NCBI GenBank assembly: GCA_024235895.1
Contig: JACKLM010000002.1
Coordinates: forward strand, 992,001-1,056,000
Source of the DNA: Burkholderiaceae bacterium
GTDB taxonomy: Bacteria > Pseudomonadota > Gammaproteobacteria > Burkholderiales > Burkholderiaceae_C
Direction of reading: 5' to 3'
DNA: 64,000 bases
Position numbers and translations under genes: made by a program. Numbering within the stretch: the stretch's first letter is position 1; each line of letters starts with the position of its first letter. Below are positions 8,050 through 16,523 of the stretch, in pieces. A model generated the notes under the pieces. It was not told where the DNA came from, did no database searches, and saw only the letters and a list, made by a program, of their open reading frames with translations.

Positions 8050-9200
8050 TGGATGCGACCCTGCTGGCACCGCGCACCGGCAGCGGGGCACCGACGCAAC
8101 TCGTCCGGGCCTGGCGGTCACTGCAGCGCGTCGAGCTCGGCTGGTTCGTCTTGATGGGCCTGGGCTACGGATTGACCGATCTCGGCTCGCTGGCCGACCT
8201 GCCGGCCGGCGTCTCGCCATGGCCGACTGTCGCCCGGCTCGTGCTGATTCCGCTGCTGGCCTCGCTGATCCTGGTCCCGTTCTGGCTGCCGGCGGCGCGC
8301 CACCCGGGGACCGGGCCGGCGCGCACCTGGCTGCTGGCCGGCTCCGCGCTGGCCGGCGCGATGGCCGGCATGGCGCTGCTGTGGCCGCTCGTGCGCTGGC
8401 TGCAGTGGCCGACGGTCGGCGACTTGATGCGGCAGGCCAAGGGCCACCCGATGTTCAGCGAATGGCAGTGGGGCAATTTCGCCGGCGACGTGCTGACCGT
8501 CTTCCTCCCCGCGGCGCTGGCCTTCGTGCTGTTCGACCTCGTCGGGCGCCGGCGCGAGAACGCGCGCCGGCTGCACGAGCTGCAGGCCGAGCAGCAATGC
8601 CTGGCGCGCGAGGCGCTGGCGGCGCGGCTGGCGGCGCTGCAGGCGCAGCTCGAGCCGCAGTTCCTGTTCGATGCGCTGGTCGACATCGAGCAGGCCTACG
8701 CGCGCGCCGGCGCCGACGCGGCGCCGCGGCTGGACGCGCTGATCCGGCACCTGCGCGTGGCGCTGCCGCGGCTGCGCGACGGCAGCACGACGCTGGCGAC
8801 AGAGACCGAGCTGCTCGCGAGCTGGCTGGCGGTCGCGCAGCACCGGCTGCCGGTGCCGGCGACGCTGCACGTCGACTGGCCGCCGGCGCTCGGCATGACA
8901 CCGCTGCCGCCGATGCTGCTGCTGCCGCTGCTGCAAGCCGCCTTTGCGCCGCAGCCGGGCGCAGCGGCCGCGGGTCCGACGGCCCCCACCGCGCGGCTCG
9001 AGGCGCGGGCCGATGGCGGCGGGTTCGAGCTGACGCTCGCCCTCGAAGCCGCCGCACCCTGCCCGAGCGCCGAGACGCTGCGAGATCTGGCCGAGCGCGC
9101 GCAGGCGGCCTGGTGGTGCCCGCTGACGCTGCGCTGCGACGGCGCCGCAGGCAGCACCCGCTTCGTCTTGCGGCTCGCCTGCACGCCGAGCTGCGGCTGA
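8049..9200 (+). CDS. Degenerate LytS-like histidine kinase paralogue (likely pseudokinase)
   Basis: This 383-residue protein has the same plan as its neighbour: four hydrophobic helices (residues 30-175), a coiled coil, then a LytS-type domain. The catalytic residues are gone. The acceptor motif EPHFLFN reads 'EPQFLFD' (Q204), the N-box 'LVENAIKHG' is replaced by 'LLQAAFAPQPG', and no GxGxG nucleotide loops are found in the C-terminal ~100 residues. The frame is intact and its start overlaps the kinase stop (TGATG), so it is translated with the real kinase rather than being an obvious decayed gene. It probably acts as a non-catalytic partner or sensor subunit; that role is inference. Confidence 0.75.
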   Translation: MDATLLAPRTGSGAPTQLVRAWRSLQRVELGWFVLMGLGYGLTDLGSLADLPAGVSPWPTVARLVLIPLLASLILVPFWLPAARHPGTGPARTWLLAGSALAGAMAGMALLWPLVRWLQWPTVGDLMRQAKGHPMFSEWQWGNFAGDVLTVFLPAALAFVLFDLVGRRRENARRLHELQAEQQCLAREALAARLAALQAQLEPQFLFDALVDIEQAYARAGADAAPRLDALIRHLRVALPRLRDGSTTLATETELLASWLAVAQHRLPVPATLHVDWPPALGMTPLPPMLLLPLLQAAFAPQPGAAAAGPTAPTARLEARADGGGFELTLALEAAAPCPSAETLRDLAERAQAAWWCPLTLRCDGAAGSTRFVLRLACTPSCG

Positions 9201-9206
9201 TCGGCG

Positions 9207-9974
9207 ATGCGAGCGCAGGCCCGCCCCACCGCCGTCGTCGCCGAGGACGAGGCGACGCTGCGGCAGGAGCTGGTCGAGCGGCTGGGCCAGCTCTGGCCCG
9301 AGCTGGAGGTCGTGGGCGTTGCCGCCGACGGCCTGCAGTCGCTGCGGCTGGTCGAGCAGCTTCGGCCCGACGTGCTGTTCCTCGACATCCAGATGCCCGG
9401 CGCGACCGGGCTGGAGGTCGCGCGCCAGGTCGGTGGACACAGCCGCATCGTCTTCGTCACCGCCTACGACCAGCATGCGGTCGCGGCGTTCGAGCAGGGC
9501 GCGGTCGACTATCTGCTCAAGCCGCTGGCGCCGGCGCGGCTGTTCACCGCGATCGGGCGCGTCAAGGAGCGGCTCGCGGCGCCGCCGCCTGACCTCGGCG
9601 AGGTGCTGGCTTCGCTCGACGCAGCGCGCGCCGGCGCCGCGCCGCGCCAGCACCTGCGCTGGATCAACGCCTCGGTCGGCCAGACGCTCAGGCTGATCAC
9701 GGTCGACGAGGTCCAGTATTTCCAGAGCGACAACAAGTACACCCGCGTCGCGCTGGCGCAGGGCGAGGCGCTGATCCGCAAGCCGCTGAAGGAGCTCGCC
9801 GACGAGCTCGACCCGCAGCAGTTCTGGCAGATCCACCGCTCGACGCTGGTCAACGTCGCGGCGATCGCCGGTGTCGCGCGCGACTTCCGCGGCCGGCTTC
9901 AGGTGCGGCTCAAGCAGGGCAGCGAGTCGCTGCAGGTGGCCGAAGCCTACGCGCACCTGTTCAAGTCGATGTAG
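9207..9974 (+). CDS. LytTR (AlgR/LytR-type) response regulator
   Basis: This 255-residue regulator has an N-terminal receiver domain with acidic residues 'AEDEA' (residues 12-16), the phospho-Asp in 'FLDIQMPG' (near 59), Thr in 'VTAYD', and Lys in 'LLKPLAP' (near 109). The C-terminal LytTR DNA-binding domain runs from about residue 150 with 'VQYFQSDNKYTRV' and 'FWQIHRSTLVNV'. It is six bases downstream of the degenerate kinase and surely belongs to that operon. Phosphorylation by the kinase at 6835 is expected. Its target promoters are not evident in the window. Confidence 0.92.
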   Translation: MRAQARPTAVVAEDEATLRQELVERLGQLWPELEVVGVAADGLQSLRLVEQLRPDVLFLDIQMPGATGLEVARQVGGHSRIVFVTAYDQHAVAAFEQGAVDYLLKPLAPARLFTAIGRVKERLAAPPPDLGEVLASLDAARAGAAPRQHLRWINASVGQTLRLITVDEVQYFQSDNKYTRVALAQGEALIRKPLKELADELDPQQFWQIHRSTLVNVAAIAGVARDFRGRLQVRLKQGSESLQVAEAYAHLFKSM

Positions 9975-10051
9975 TCCGGCAGGCGACGCGGCGACGTTCG
10001 GCGGCCTCGGGTCCCGATACATGCCGGGCACGGTGGCCGCGGTCGCGACGC

Positions 10052-11677
10052 GTGGCACGAAGGCTGCGCGGCGACAATCGCGGTGCCACCCGCCGCACCG
10101 CCCGACCGCCCTTGCCCGCCGTCCCCGCCCACTCCGTCGCCGATCGGCTGGCGGCGCTGCAGCGCCTCGTCGTCGTCAGCGTGCTCGGCTTCGCCTCCGG
10201 CCTGCCGCTGGCGTTGACCGGGCAGGCGCTGCAGGCCTGGATGACGGCCGACGGCATCGACATCGCGACCATCGGCTTCCTGAGCCTGGTCGGGCTGCCC
10301 TACACCTTCAAGTTCCTGTGGGCGCCGCTGATGGACCGCTTCGACCTGCCCTGGCTCGGGCGGCGGCGCGGCTGGCTGGTGCTGACCCAGCTCGCGCTGG
10401 CCGCGGCGCTGTGGGCGCTGGCGGCGACCAGCCCGTCGGCGTCGATCCGGCTGTTCGCGCTGCTGGCGGTGGCGGTGGCCTTCGTCTCGGCGTCGCAGGA
10501 CGTCGTCATCGACGCCTACCGCACCGACCTGCTGCCGCAGCGCGAGCGCGGGCTGGGGGCATCGCTCAACGTCATGGGCTATCGCCTCGCGATGATCGTC
10601 TCCGGCGGGCTGGCGCTGATCTGGACCGACCCGGCGCAGCACGGCGCGTGGAGCTGGCCCGAGGTCTACCGCGCGATGGCGATGCTGATGGCCGGCGCGG
10701 CGCTGCTGTCGGCGACGATGCTGCCGCGCGTGCCGATGCCGGCCGGCCGCGCCAGCGTCGCGCGCCACGACCTGTTCGGCTTCGCCGCCGTGCTCGCGGC
10801 GGTCGCGTTGGGCTACCTGCTCAGCGACCGCTTCGCGCCGCCAGTCTCGTTGGCGCTGCTCGGGCCCTGGCTCGAGGGCAGCACGCTGGAGCCGCGGCTG
10901 CAGCAGCGCTGGATCGACCTCGTCGCGCTGCTGCTGGGCATCGGCCTGACGCTGCCGCTGGCGGCCTGGGCGGCGCGGCGCGCGCGCTTCGAGACGCTGC
11001 TGTCGGGGCTGGCGAGCTATTTCAGCCAGACCGGCGCGGCCGGCTTCCTGCTGCTGATCGTGCTGTACAAGCTCGGCGACGCCTTCGCCGGCAGCCTGAT
11101 GACGCCGTTCCTGCTCAAGAGCATGGCCTACAGCCCGGCCGAGGTTGGCGTCGTCAACAAGGTGATCGGGCTGTGGCTGACGATCTTCGGTGCCCTGCTC
11201 GGCGGCGCGCTGATGCTCAGGCTGCGGCTGTGGCGCGCGCTGTTGCTGTTCGGCGTGCTGCAGGCGGCGAGCAACCTCGGCTTCTGGTGGCTGGCGGTCT
11301 ACGGCAAGGGCGTGCTGCCGGGCCTGACGCTGCCGGCCTTCGACTGGGGATTCGTCGCGCTGGCGCAGGCCACGCCGGTCGACGGCGGGCTGCTGATGGT
11401 GATCGCGGTCGAGAACCTCTCGGGCGGCATGGGCACGGCGGCCTTCGTCGCCCTCCTGATGAGCCTGTGCAACCAGCGCTTCACCGCGACCCAGTATGCG
11501 CTGCTGTCGGCGTTCGCATCGGTCGGCCGGGTGTGGGTCGGGCCGCTGGCCGGCGTGCTGGCCGAGAGCATCGGCTGGCCGAGCTTCTTCGTCGTCAGCA
11601 CCGTGCTGGCGCTGCCGGCGCTGGCGATGCTGGTGTGGCTGCGGCGGCCGATCCGGGCGCTGGAGGGCGGGGGCTGA
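10052..11677 (+). CDS. AmpG-like MFS permease (muropeptide transporter family)
   Basis: This ~541-residue protein has 12 or more hydrophobic segments and resembles AmpG, which imports GlcNAc-anhydroMurNAc peptides for cell-wall recycling. The region 'FLSLVGLPYTFKFLWAPLMDRFD' and 'ASQDVVIDAYRTDLL' are typical of AmpG-type MFS proteins. The GTG start at 10052 is uncertain: the first ~30 residues are Arg/Pro-rich, and initiation nearer the first hydrophobic stretch (about residue 35) is possible. It is not clearly co-transcribed with its neighbours. Specificity is inferred from family resemblance. Confidence 0.75.
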   Translation: MARRLRGDNRGATRRTARPPLPAVPAHSVADRLAALQRLVVVSVLGFASGLPLALTGQALQAWMTADGIDIATIGFLSLVGLPYTFKFLWAPLMDRFDLPWLGRRRGWLVLTQLALAAALWALAATSPSASIRLFALLAVAVAFVSASQDVVIDAYRTDLLPQRERGLGASLNVMGYRLAMIVSGGLALIWTDPAQHGAWSWPEVYRAMAMLMAGAALLSATMLPRVPMPAGRASVARHDLFGFAAVLAAVALGYLLSDRFAPPVSLALLGPWLEGSTLEPRLQQRWIDLVALLLGIGLTLPLAAWAARRARFETLLSGLASYFSQTGAAGFLLLIVLYKLGDAFAGSLMTPFLLKSMAYSPAEVGVVNKVIGLWLTIFGALLGGALMLRLRLWRALLLFGVLQAASNLGFWWLAVYGKGVLPGLTLPAFDWGFVALAQATPVDGGLLMVIAVENLSGGMGTAAFVALLMSLCNQRFTATQYALLSAFASVGRVWVGPLAGVLAESIGWPSFFVVSTVLALPALAMLVWLRRPIRALEGGG

Positions 11678-11846
11678 CGGCGCGCCTCATGGCGCGACAG
11701 CGGCTGCGCGCGGCGGCGCGGACGAACTCGCGCCGGGCCTCGGCCCGGCTCCGCGGCACGCACGCTGGCCTGAACGATAGCGAGGGCCGCGCTTCCTAGA
11801 ATCCCCCCATCGGAACCCGCGGCCGGCCCGACCGGTCCGACGCAGC

Positions 11847-12767
11847 ATGAAACCGCGCTTTCGCACCGACGCCACCGTCCAGACTCCCACGCTGGCGCAC
11901 GCCCCAGGCTGCCGCTGCCCGCTGCACGCCCGGCGCCTTTTCACCGGCGCGCTGCTCGCCGGCGGCGCGGTGGCGGCCTGGCCGGCTTGGGCGCAGGACG
12001 GCGTGCGCGACGAGGTCGGCCGCAGCTCGCGCATGGCACGGCTGGTCCCGGCCGAGCAGGTCGAGGAGGCCGCCGCCGCGCAGTACACGCAGATGAAGCG
12101 CGAGGCGGCATCGAAGCAAGCACTCGCTCCGGCGAATCACTCGCAGGTCGTGCGGCTGCGCGCGATCGCCGAGCGGCTGGTGCCGCACGCGCTGCCGTGG
12201 AACCCGCGCGCGCGCGACTGGCGCTGGGAGGTCAACCTGATCGGCAGCCCCGAGCTGAATGCCTTCTGCATGCCCGGCGGCAAGATCGCGTTCTTCTGGG
12301 GCATCCTGCAGCGGCTGCAGCTCGACGACGCCGAGGTCGCGGCGATCATGGGCCACGAGATGGCGCACGCGCTGCGCGAGCATGCGCGCGAGCGCCTGGC
12401 CAAGACCACCGTCACGCGCGTCGGCGCCAGCCTGGCCAGCGCGCTGCTCGGCATGGGCAACCTCGGCGACGCGGCGCTGAGCATGGGCGCTCAGATGCTG
12501 ACGCTCAAGTTCAGCCGCGACGACGAGTCCGAGGCCGACCTGATCGGACTGGAGCTGGCCGCGCGCGGCGGCTACGACCCGGCGGCCGGCGTCACGTTGT
12601 GGCGCAAGATGATGGACAAGAGCCGCGGCCAGCCGCCGCAGTTCCTGTCGACCCACCCGGCGGGCGACACGCGGATCCGCGATATCGAGCGCGTGCTGCC
12701 CAAGGTGCAGCCGCTGTACGCGCGGGCCGACAAGCCTGGGCGGGTGTTCGGGCCGCCGAAGGCTTGA
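11847..12767 (+). CDS. M48-family metalloprotease, exported
   Basis: This 306-residue periplasmic zinc protease is related to BepA/LoiP-type outer-membrane quality-control proteases. The zinc motif is 'GHEMAHALREH' (HEXXH near residue 170), with the third ligand in 'DESEADLIGLELAARGGYDP' near 230. The N-terminus 'RRLFTGALLAGGAVAAWPAWAQ' is a signal peptide with a twin Arg, so Tat export is plausible. Unlike BepA it lacks a TPR tail. It stands alone, with a histidine phosphatase gene 79 bases downstream. Confidence 0.85.
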   Translation: MKPRFRTDATVQTPTLAHAPGCRCPLHARRLFTGALLAGGAVAAWPAWAQDGVRDEVGRSSRMARLVPAEQVEEAAAAQYTQMKREAASKQALAPANHSQVVRLRAIAERLVPHALPWNPRARDWRWEVNLIGSPELNAFCMPGGKIAFFWGILQRLQLDDAEVAAIMGHEMAHALREHARERLAKTTVTRVGASLASALLGMGNLGDAALSMGAQMLTLKFSRDDESEADLIGLELAARGGYDPAAGVTLWRKMMDKSRGQPPQFLSTHPAGDTRIRDIERVLPKVQPLYARADKPGRVFGPPKA

Positions 12768-12846
12768 GCGGCGGCGCTGGCGTCACGCGAGATCGCGGTC
12801 CGCCCCTGCCACACCGCGGTCACCGCCTTCGGCGCATACTCGCCGC

Positions 12847-13530
12847 ATGCCCGAGCTGCTGCTGATCCGTCACGCCGAAACCGACTTCAACCGGCAGCTT
12901 CGCTTCCAGGGCCACCTCGACGCGCCGCTGAACGCCAACGGCCTGGCGCAGGCAGCGCGGCTGGCCGAGCGGCTGGCCGACGAGCCGATCGACCTGATCG
13001 TCGCCAGCGACCTGCAGCGCGCGCTGCAGACCGCCGAGCCGCTGGCGGCCCGGCGGCGGCTGGCGCTGCGGCCGGACGCCCGCTGGCGCGAGCAGGCCTT
13101 CGGTACGCTCGAGGGGCTGGACGTGCCGACGGTGCGCGCGACGATGCCGGAGCTCTGGGCGCGCGTCGTGCGGCAGGACCCGGACGACGCCCCGCCGGGC
13201 GGCGAGCCGCGGCGCGCGTTCTTCGACCGCGTCTGGGGCGCGCTGCGCGAGCTGGCGCAGGCGCACCGCGGCGCGCGCATCGCGGTCGTGACGCACGGTG
13301 GCGTGCTCGACATGGTCTGGCGCGGGGTCAGCGGGCAGCCGCTGACCAGCGCGCGCAGCTGCGAGATCCCCAACACCGGCGTCAACGTGCTGCGCCCGGC
13401 CGACGAGGCCGCGGGCGGATTCGTCATCCTGCGCTGGGCCGATGCGGCGCACCTGGACGGGATGGCGGTGCCGCCGATCCACTATCCGGTCGGCAAGGCT
13501 TCGGCGGAGCGGGTGGAATCCGCGGCATAG
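12847..13530 (+). CDS. Histidine phosphatase family protein (cobC/phosphoglycerate mutase-like)
   Basis: This 227-residue cytoplasmic enzyme has the phosphohistidine motif 'LIRHAETDFN' at residues 6-15, 'ASDLQRALQTAEPLA' near 57-71 (second Arg), the acidic 'REQAFGTLEG', and 'VVTHGGVLDMV' with the second catalytic His near 150. This is the small-molecule phosphatase branch (phosphoglycerate mutase-like, CobC-like); the substrate cannot be chosen from the sequence. The ATG at 12847 is the only sensible start. Confidence 0.85.
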   Translation: MPELLLIRHAETDFNRQLRFQGHLDAPLNANGLAQAARLAERLADEPIDLIVASDLQRALQTAEPLAARRRLALRPDARWREQAFGTLEGLDVPTVRATMPELWARVVRQDPDDAPPGGEPRRAFFDRVWGALRELAQAHRGARIAVVTHGGVLDMVWRGVSGQPLTSARSCEIPNTGVNVLRPADEAAGGFVILRWADAAHLDGMAVPPIHYPVGKASAERVESAA

Positions 13531-13588
13531 ACGGCGGCCCGGCGCCGGGCGGCGGCGCACCCGGCAGGGCAGCGCGTCTTATCAGCGA

Positions 13589-13882
13589 CTACGGCCGCGT
13601 CGCCCGCTCCAGCCGCTCCAGCCACACCATCGCGTGCCCCGAGGAGCCGCCGCACATCTCGACACTGGGCGCCAGCGTGCGGCAAACCGCCGGCCGCTCG
13701 GGGCGGCCGAAGAGCGTGCAGCGAAGTGCCCCGTCCAGGTGCGGGCAGGGCAGGCCGGCCGGCTTGCCGCCCGGCATCCCCGGCAGCGCGCTGCTGATCG
13801 ACGGCGCGATGCAGCACGCCCCGCAGCCAGGGCGGCATTCGATCGACGGCGCGGGGTCGGGCGTCGGCGCGGCAGCTCGCAT
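13589..13882 (-). CDS. YkgJ-type cysteine-cluster protein
   Basis: This 97-residue protein has the CxxxCxxCC cluster ('CRPGCGACC' near residues 15-23) plus later cysteines in 'PCPHL', 'RCTLFG', 'VCRTL' and 'MCGG'. It matches the YkgJ/Fe-S or zinc cysteine-cluster family of unknown function. The start at 13882 is a guess; ATG at 13900 would add six residues. It is convergent with the histidine phosphatase gene. Confidence 0.75.
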   Translation of the reverse strand: MRAAAPTPDPAPSIECRPGCGACCIAPSISSALPGMPGGKPAGLPCPHLDGALRCTLFGRPERPAVCRTLAPSVEMCGGSSGHAMVWLERLERATRP

Positions 13883-14066
13883 GCGCCGATGATCGCGCAT
13901 CGTCCGTTGTGTGCGGGGGGTCGACCCAGGACGCGATGCCGAGGCGGCCCGGGCGCGCCAGCCCGCCGCCGGATGCGTGGCTATCGATGCGATCGGCGAA
14001 GGTGATGGCGCCGGCAGACTCTTCATGGCATGATGCGAATGCGAATACATCGCATTGGATGCCGCC

Positions 14067-14288
14067 ATGACCAAGTCCCTCGCCTTCGGAGCCGTCCACG
14101 TGACGGTCGCCTTCGCCATCGGCTATGCGCTGACCGGCGACATCGCGATCGCCGGCGCGATCACCTTGATCGAGCCGGCGGTCAATACCGTGGTGCACTA
14201 TCTGTTCGACCGCTGGTGGGGTCACCCGCGGATCAAGGCGGCGTGGGCTCGCTGGCAGGCCCCGGCGGCGCGGGCGACGGCTTCATAG
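14067..14288 (+). CDS. DUF2061 small membrane protein
   Basis: This 73-residue protein has two hydrophobic segments, 'AVHVTVAFAIGYALTG' and 'IAIAGAITLIEPAVNTVVHYLFD', then a basic Trp-rich tail 'RWWGHPRIKAAWARW'. This is the DUF2061 pattern, a family of predicted inner-membrane proteins of unknown function. ATG 14067 is preferred over TTG 14055. It lies 159 bases upstream of mnmG. Confidence 0.8.
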   Translation: MTKSLAFGAVHVTVAFAIGYALTGDIAIAGAITLIEPAVNTVVHYLFDRWWGHPRIKAAWARWQAPAARATAS

Positions 14289-14447
14289 AATCGAGCCTGC
14301 GTCGACGCGGGCATGGGTGCGAGCCCAGCCGGGCCGGCGCTGCCGGCGCCGGCCCGGCTGCACCGCGCGCGAACGCCGGCAGCGCTTCAGCAAAGCCCCG
14401 CGCGCACCCTGTTCCGCCCACTGCCGCCAGCCGCCGAGGTGGCCCGC

Positions 14448-16523
14448 ATGCTGCATCCCCAGGAATTCGACCTCATCGTCGTCGGTGGCGGCCACGCCGG
14501 CACCGAGGCCGCGCTCGCCGCCGCGCGCATGGGCTGCGCGACGCTGCTGCTGACGCACAAGCTCGAGACGCTGGGCGCGATGAGCTGCAACCCCAGCATC
14601 GGCGGCATCGGCAAGGGCCACCTCGTGAAGGAGGTCGACGCGCTCGGCGGCGCGATGGCCGAGGCGACCGACGAGGCCGGGATCCAGTTCCGCATCCTCA
14701 ACGCCAGCAAGGGGCCCGCGGTGCGCGCCACGCGCGCGCAGGCCGACCGCGAGCTGTACAAGGCGGCGATCCGGCGCCGGCTGGAGAACCAGCCCGGGCT
14801 GTGGCTGTTCCAGCAGGCGGTCGACGACCTGATGCTGGACGGCGACCGCGTCGTCGGCGCCGTCACCCAGACCGGGATCCGGTTTCGCGCCCGCGCCGTG
14901 GTCCTGACCGCCGGCACCTTCCTGGACGGGCGCATCCACGTCGGGCTGCAGAACCACCCCGCGGGGCGCGCGGGCGACCCGCCGGCGCTGAGCCTGTCGG
15001 CGCGGCTCAAGGAGCTGAAGCTGCCGCAGGGGCGGCTGAAGACCGGCACGCCGCCGCGGCTGGACGGGCGCACGATCGATTTCGCACGCTGCACCGAGCA
15101 ACCGGGCGACGGCATGCCCGGCGTCGGCGGTACGCCACCGACCGCGCCGATGCCGGTGTTCGGCTTCCTCGGCACGCCCGAGCAGCACCCGCGCCAGCTG
15201 CCTTGCTGGATCACGCACACGACGGCGCGCACGCACGAGATCATCCGCAGCGGCTTCGACCGCAGCCCGATGTTCACCGGCGTCATCGAGGGCGTCGGCC
15301 CGCGCTACTGCCCGAGCATCGAGGACAAGGTCAACCGCTTCGCCGACAAGGCGAGCCACCAGGTCTTCCTCGAGCCCGAGGGGCTGGCGACGAACGAGTT
15401 CTACCCGAACGGGATCTCGACCTCGCTGCCGTTCGACATCCAGATCGCCGCCGTGCAGTCGATCCCGGGGCTGGAGCGCGCGCACATCCTGCGCCCGGGC
15501 TATGCGATCGAGTACGACTATTTCGACCCGCGCGAGCTGCGCGCCAGCTTCGAGACGCGGCAGATCGAGGGCCTGTTCTTCGCCGGCCAGATCAACGGCA
15601 CGACCGGCTACGAGGAGGCGGCGGCGCAGGGGCTGTTCGCCGGCGTCAACGCCGCGCTGCAGGTGCTGGGACGCGAGCCCTGGCTGCCGCGGCGCGACGA
15701 GGCCTACCTCGGCGTGCTGGTCGACGACCTGATCACCAAGGGTGTGACCGAGCCCTACCGCATGTTCACGAGCCGCGCCGAGTATCGGCTGCAACTGCGC
15801 GAGGACAACGCCGACCTGCGGCTGACCGAGACCGGGCGCCGGCTCGGCCTGGTCGACGACCGGCGCTGGGACGCCTTCTGCCGCAAGCGCGACGCGATCG
15901 AGCGCGAGCTGCAGCGGCTGCGCGCGACCTGGGTGCGGCCGCAGACGCTGCCCGACGCCGACGCCGAGCGGCTGCTGGGCAAGGCGCTGGACCACGAATA
16001 TGCGTTGGCCGACCTGCTGCGGCGGCCTGGCATCGGCTGGGACCGCATCGCCGAGGCAGAGGCGATCGCCCGCCCAGGTCAGGCTGTTTCACGTGAAACA
16101 CTGCGCGCCGAGCTCGGCGCCCGCGAGGCCGATGCCGTGATCGAGCAGGCCGAGATCGCGCTCAAGTACGCTGGCTATATCGACCGCCAGAAGGAGGAGG
16201 TCGACCGCGCCGCCGCCTTCGAGCAGCTGCCGCTGCCGCCCGATCTCGACTACGCGCAGGTGCATGCGCTGTCGTTCGAGGTCCGGCACAAGCTCGCGCA
16301 GCACCGTCCCGCGACCTTGGGGCAGGCTTCGCGGATTTCCGGCGTCACACCGGCGGCGATCTCGCTGCTGCTGGTCCACCTGAAGAAGAAGCGCGGCCGG
16401 GCACTGACCGGTTCAACGAACGGCGCCAAGTCGACCGGCGCGACTCCGACCCGCGGCGCTTCGACCGGCACTGCGTCCGACGCGGAGCTCACCGCCGAAG
16501 GTCCAGCGCAGGACGCCGCCTGA
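14448..16523 (+). CDS. mnmG: tRNA uridine-5-carboxymethylaminomethyl modification enzyme MnmG (GidA)
   Basis: This 691-residue FAD protein partners with MnmE to place the cmnm5 group on U34 of certain tRNAs. The FAD loop 'VVGGGHAGTEAALAAARMG' is at residues 10-28, followed by 'MSCNPSIGGIGKGHLVKE', 'KTGTPPRL' near 197, 'GQINGTTGYEEAAAQGL' near 385, and the C-terminal helical domain ending 'ISGVTPAAISLLLVHLKKK'. About 45 extra low-complexity residues (Thr/Gly/Ala) follow. The start at 14448 gives the normal N-terminus; the frame extends upstream to 14313 without family sequence. A consensus parS site is embedded in the 3' third. Its stop overlaps the rsmG start by one base. Confidence 0.96.
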   Translation: MLHPQEFDLIVVGGGHAGTEAALAAARMGCATLLLTHKLETLGAMSCNPSIGGIGKGHLVKEVDALGGAMAEATDEAGIQFRILNASKGPAVRATRAQADRELYKAAIRRRLENQPGLWLFQQAVDDLMLDGDRVVGAVTQTGIRFRARAVVLTAGTFLDGRIHVGLQNHPAGRAGDPPALSLSARLKELKLPQGRLKTGTPPRLDGRTIDFARCTEQPGDGMPGVGGTPPTAPMPVFGFLGTPEQHPRQLPCWITHTTARTHEIIRSGFDRSPMFTGVIEGVGPRYCPSIEDKVNRFADKASHQVFLEPEGLATNEFYPNGISTSLPFDIQIAAVQSIPGLERAHILRPGYAIEYDYFDPRELRASFETRQIEGLFFAGQINGTTGYEEAAAQGLFAGVNAALQVLGREPWLPRRDEAYLGVLVDDLITKGVTEPYRMFTSRAEYRLQLREDNADLRLTETGRRLGLVDDRRWDAFCRKRDAIERELQRLRATWVRPQTLPDADAERLLGKALDHEYALADLLRRPGIGWDRIAEAEAIARPGQAVSRETLRAELGAREADAVIEQAEIALKYAGYIDRQKEEVDRAAAFEQLPLPPDLDYAQVHALSFEVRHKLAQHRPATLGQASRISGVTPAAISLLLVHLKKKRGRALTGSTNGAKSTGATPTRGASTGTASDAELTAEGPAQDAA
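16085..16100. promoter_or_regulatory. parS centromere site (consensus)
   Basis: TGTTTCACGTGAAACA is a perfect 16-bp palindrome identical to the broadly conserved chromosomal parS sequence bound by ParB. It lies inside mnmG, about 2 kb from parA and 8 kb from parB. Confidence 0.93.

Noticed and set aside
8118..10058. 646-codon - strand frame across the kinase pair and regulator
   Set aside because: Shadow of three well-supported + strand genes; composition is Arg/Gln/Ala-rich with no recognisable motifs.
14313..14447. Upstream extension of mnmG
   Set aside because: The 45 extra codons have no MnmG similarity and the FAD-loop start region begins at 14448.
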